From Colimorpha sp045642445 (lineage in GTDB: Bacteria > Bacteroidota > Bacteroidia > Bacteroidales > P3), in the NCBI GenBank assembly GCA_045642445.1, contig JAZUIX010000007.1:1-23250 (forward strand): 23,250 nt of DNA, in the 5' to 3' direction. Shown piece by piece: positions 20,984 to 23,250 of this stretch. Under the pieces are notes generated by a model. It saw only the letters and a list, made by a program, of their open reading frames with translations. It was not told the origin of the DNA and did not search any database. The stretch's first letter is position 1. Every line of letters starts with the position of its first letter. Both the position numbers and the translations under genes were made by a program.

Positions 20984-21525
20984 TAAAAACAGCCATAGAA
21001 GGTGTCTATATTATTGAGCCTCGCGTATTTGGTGATGCTCGTGGCTATTTTTTCGAGAGTTTCAATGCTCGTGAATTTGCCGAAAAGACAGGAGTTCATG
21101 TCAATTTCGTACAAGACAACGAATCTATGTCGCACTATGGAGTCCTCCGAGGCCTTCATTTTCAGCAACCTCCTTACACCCAGGCGAAACTCGTGCGTGT
21201 GGTTAAAGGAAGTGTGCTTGATGTTGCCGTAGATATTCGCAAAAATTCTCCCACCTATGGTCAGTACGTTTCGATTGAATTAACAGGTGAAAATCATCTG
21301 CAATTCTTTGTCCCTAAAGGATTTGCACATGGCTTTTCGGTTTTGAGCGATGAGGTCATATTTCAATACAAATGTGACGAGTTCTATGCCCCTCAATCCG
21401 AGGGTGCTTTGGCATGGGATGACCCTGATCTGGCTATAGATTGGCGTCTTCCCACCGATAAGGTCCTCCTCTCCGAAAAAGACCGTCATCATCCCAACTT
21501 CCGCGATTTTGTAACACCTTTTTAA
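20974..21525 (+). CDS. rfbC: dTDP-4-dehydrorhamnose 3,5-epimerase
   Basis: RfbC (RmlC) epimerises C3 and C5 of dTDP-4-keto-6-deoxyglucose, third step of the rhamnose route. The 183-residue cupin has EPRVFGDARGYFFESFNARE, the catalytic His62 in VLRGLHFQQPPYTQAKLVRV, VDIRKNSPTYGQY and FVPKGFAHGFSVLSDEVIFQ, followed by YKCDEFYAPQSEG with the family tyrosine. The ATG at 20974 lies within the last codons of rfbA (10-nt overlap) and rfbD starts 12 bp after its stop. The second enzyme of the route, RfbB, is not encoded in the window. Confidence 0.96.
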   Translation: MEVIKTAIEGVYIIEPRVFGDARGYFFESFNAREFAEKTGVHVNFVQDNESMSHYGVLRGLHFQQPPYTQAKLVRVVKGSVLDVAVDIRKNSPTYGQYVSIELTGENHLQFFVPKGFAHGFSVLSDEVIFQYKCDEFYAPQSEGALAWDDPDLAIDWRLPTDKVLLSEKDRHHPNFRDFVTPF

Positions 21526-21537
21526 TCTTTGTTGCTG

Positions 21538-22407
21538 ATGAATATTCTTGTTACAGGTGCTAATGGTCAGTTAGGCAATCACATGCGTCTCCTCGGACCC
21601 AAGTCCTGCCATCATTATATATTTACTGATGTCGAAGAACTAGATATTACCAACCGAGAAGCAGTAAACAGCTATGTTTTGCAGAACAAAATCGATGTGA
21701 TAGTCAATTGTGCTGCCTATACAAATGTCGACAAGGCTGAGGATGACGAAGCCTTGGCCGACCTCCTCAACCATTTGGCAGTAGGCTATTTGGCCGAAGC
21801 TGTAAAGCAAGTGAATGGGTTATTGATACATATCTCCACCGACTATGTTTTTGGTGGCAATCAAAACAATACCCCTTGCACCGAGCAAGAAACAGTCAAT
21901 CCTACAGGTGCTTACGGTCGCACAAAATTGTCTGGTGAGCAAGCTGTACTTTCCTCAGGGTGTCGATACATAATTCTCCGAACCGCTTGGTTGTATAGCG
22001 AGTATGGCAAAAATTTCGTAAAAACCATGCTCAACCTCACTTCAACCAAGCCTCAGCTCAACGTCGTTTTCGATCAAGTGGGCACACCCACCTATGCAGG
22101 AGACCTTGCTGCAGCCATCTTCACCATTTTGGAACAAGGTAAGTACCAAGGCAACGAAGGAATCTATCATTATAGCAACGAAGGCGTTTGTAGTTGGTTC
22201 GATTTCACCAAAGAGATTGCCCGTCAGACAGAAAACACCTCTTGCGAGATACACCCTTGCCATAGCAATGAATTTCCCAGCAAAGTGGTGCGTCCCAGTT
22301 TTTCAGTACTCGACAAAACCAAGTTCAAAACCACCTTTGGAATCGATGTGCCCTATTGGGTGGAGAGCCTCCAAATATGTATAAATAATATAAAGCGTCA
22401 TGAATAA
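21538..22407 (+). CDS. rfbD: dTDP-4-dehydrorhamnose reductase
   Basis: RfbD (RmlD) makes dTDP-L-rhamnose by NAD(P)H-dependent reduction of the 4-keto group. I use the ATG at 21538 (MNILVTGANGQLGNHM), giving 289 residues; a TTG three codons earlier is possible but unnecessary. The Rossmann motif is GANGQLG at residues 7-13, the catalytic pair is Y126 and K130 in YGRTKLSGE, and HISTDYVFGG and FDQVGTPTYAGDLA are family signatures. Its last codons overlap the start of the acetyltransferase gene by 8 nt (ATGAATAA), so the two are likely translationally coupled. Confidence 0.96.
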   Translation: MNILVTGANGQLGNHMRLLGPKSCHHYIFTDVEELDITNREAVNSYVLQNKIDVIVNCAAYTNVDKAEDDEALADLLNHLAVGYLAEAVKQVNGLLIHISTDYVFGGNQNNTPCTEQETVNPTGAYGRTKLSGEQAVLSSGCRYIILRTAWLYSEYGKNFVKTMLNLTSTKPQLNVVFDQVGTPTYAGDLAAAIFTILEQGKYQGNEGIYHYSNEGVCSWFDFTKEIARQTENTSCEIHPCHSNEFPSKVVRPSFSVLDKTKFKTTFGIDVPYWVESLQICINNIKRHE

Positions 22408-22960
22408 ATACTTTGTACACGAAAGCAGTTACGTTGACGAAGATGTCGTCATAGGTGAAGGAACCAAGATATGGCACTTCTGCCATATTCAAAAAGGTGC
22501 TCATATTGGGGGCAATTGCTCCTTTGGCCAAAATGTGAACGTAGGCAACAATGTCCGCATAGGCAATGGTGTCCGCATCCAGAACAATGTTTCCGTTTAT
22601 GAAGGTGTTGAGATAGAGGACAATGTCTTCTGTGGCCCCAGTTGTGTTTTCACCAATGTTACCACCCCTCGAGCCCATTTCCCCGTGCATGGCATCTATG
22701 CCAAGACCCTCATTAAAGAGGGTGCCTCGCTGGGAGCCAACTCCACCGTGGTATGTGGTCACACCGTGGGTCGCTCAGCCCTCATAGCCGCTGGTGCTGT
22801 AGTCACCAAGGATGTCCCCGACTACGCCCTCATGGCCGGAGTTCCTGCCCGCCGTATCGGCTGGGTGTGCGAATGTGGAAAGCGCCTTGACGGCACCTTG
22901 AAATGTTCGTGCGGCCGTCATTATCACGAAACTTCAGAGGGAACTCTCCTCCAGGATTAA
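22400..22960 (+). CDS. Left-handed beta-helix sugar acetyltransferase, WbpD/WlbB-like
   Basis: This 186-residue protein consists of hexapeptide repeats (VVIGEGTKIWHFCHIQKGAH, VNVGNNVRIGNGVRIQNNVS) forming a left-handed parallel beta-helix, with the loop GPSCVFTNVTTPRAHF and the acetyl-CoA end IAAGAVVTKDVPDYALMAGV. It most resembles the WbpD/WlbB group, which N-acetylates the 3-amino group of UDP-2-acetamido-3-amino-glucuronate; a dTDP-amino sugar acetyltransferase is the main alternative. The C-terminal tail has four cysteines, C157, C159, C169 and C171 (CECGKR ... CSCGRHY), a probable zinc-binding knuckle seen in part of the family. Oxidoreductase and aminotransferase partners would be expected downstream, beyond the window. 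It overlaps rfbD by 8 nt. Confidence 0.85.
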   Translation: MNKYFVHESSYVDEDVVIGEGTKIWHFCHIQKGAHIGGNCSFGQNVNVGNNVRIGNGVRIQNNVSVYEGVEIEDNVFCGPSCVFTNVTTPRAHFPVHGIYAKTLIKEGASLGANSTVVCGHTVGRSALIAAGAVVTKDVPDYALMAGVPARRIGWVCECGKRLDGTLKCSCGRHYHETSEGTLLQD

Positions 22961-23250
22961 TTCCGATTTTTTTACTTTATTATATATTGTGACATTTCTC
23001 GCTTCTGCATCGCCGAGATTTCGTACGATATTCCATATTTGTCTCAAATAAATCCTACCCTTATCATAAGGTTATATATAGGAAAAGAGCGGTATATTGC
23101 GGTAAAAATAGCGTAAATTGCAGATATACAATAAAATGTGTAAAAATGGTGCAAAACGTGCTGCGGAACATGCCCAATTTTGGCAAAAAAGGCGGAACAA
23201 AAAGAGAAATGCGTGTCGGAAATCGCCGAAATCCGGGTGATTTTGAAATT
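22961..23250. other. AT-rich end of window, no supported gene
   Basis: A long T-run follows the acetyltransferase stop but has no strong stem before it, so no terminator is called. A 13-bp palindrome CCTTATCATAAGG lies at 23059-23071. A frame from an ATG at 23146 is open to the window edge (35 codons), but its basic, low-complexity translation matches nothing I know. Confidence 0.35.

Noticed and set aside
22940..22975. Possible terminator after the acetyltransferase gene
   Set aside because: A T-run is present but the preceding stems are at most three to four base pairs. The operon probably continues past the window or ends elsewhere.
23146..23250. Frame open to the window edge, starting MVQNVLRNMPNFGKK
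   Set aside because: Only 35 codons visible, basic and low in complexity, and no recognisable family. It could be the start of a gene but cannot be supported.

Overview
The window looks like a chromosomal segment from a member of the order Bacteroidales (phylum Bacteroidota). The reasons are the promoter boxes of the Bacteroides type (TAnnTTTG) in front of several genes, the lack of Shine-Dalgarno sequences, a QueA of about 400 residues, a BY-kinase with a Gly-Tyr tail, and an AddB-like protein beside a MurU-like nucleotidyltransferase. The species cannot be told from the sequence. No tRNA, rRNA, CRISPR array or intact transposase gene was found.

Layout. (1) 1-912: a NERD-domain gene on the minus strand that runs off the window. 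(2) 913-2398: about 1.5 kb without an intact gene but packed with repeats. These are a nested palindrome, paired REP-like hairpins, ten copies of AACTGCCA, an inverted TTCGTTTC pair, an 11-bp-phased CGGGGT array and three CCTTGGATTTTGT copies exactly 33 bp apart. A decayed coding fragment, possibly the end of a DUF3987/VirE-type primase, lies among them. (3) 2399-5094: an AAA/DUF4143 ATPase and a DUF389 membrane protein, both plus strand and each with its own promoter box. (4) 5095-5814: a second gene-free stretch with a hairpin-dense element bounded by 11-bp inverted repeats. (5) 5815-10687: housekeeping genes on the minus strand in two groups, pssA-queA-comF and pyrH-frr-birA. (6) 10762-16215: an OmpA-like/TPR lipoprotein with its own promoter and terminator, and an overlapping pair (MurU-like nucleotidyltransferase and AddB-like nuclease). 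(7) 16216-16733: a divergent intergenic region holding a 115-bp palindrome built from ten 11-bp units. (8) 16734-22960: the start of an extracellular or capsular polysaccharide operon on the plus strand: export lipoprotein, tyrosine autokinase, rfbA, rfbC, rfbD and a left-handed beta-helix acetyltransferase.

The polysaccharide genes form one tight transcription unit. The first two encode the export and chain-length machinery, the next three make dTDP-L-rhamnose (rfbB is not in the window), and the last probably acetylates an amino sugar nucleotide. Glycosyltransferases and the polymerase probably follow beyond the window.

No complete new defence or mobile system is visible. The most unusual material is non-coding: several unrelated short motifs repeat at 11 bp or 33 bp, about one or three DNA helical turns. 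The strongest case is the long palindrome upstream of the polysaccharide operon.
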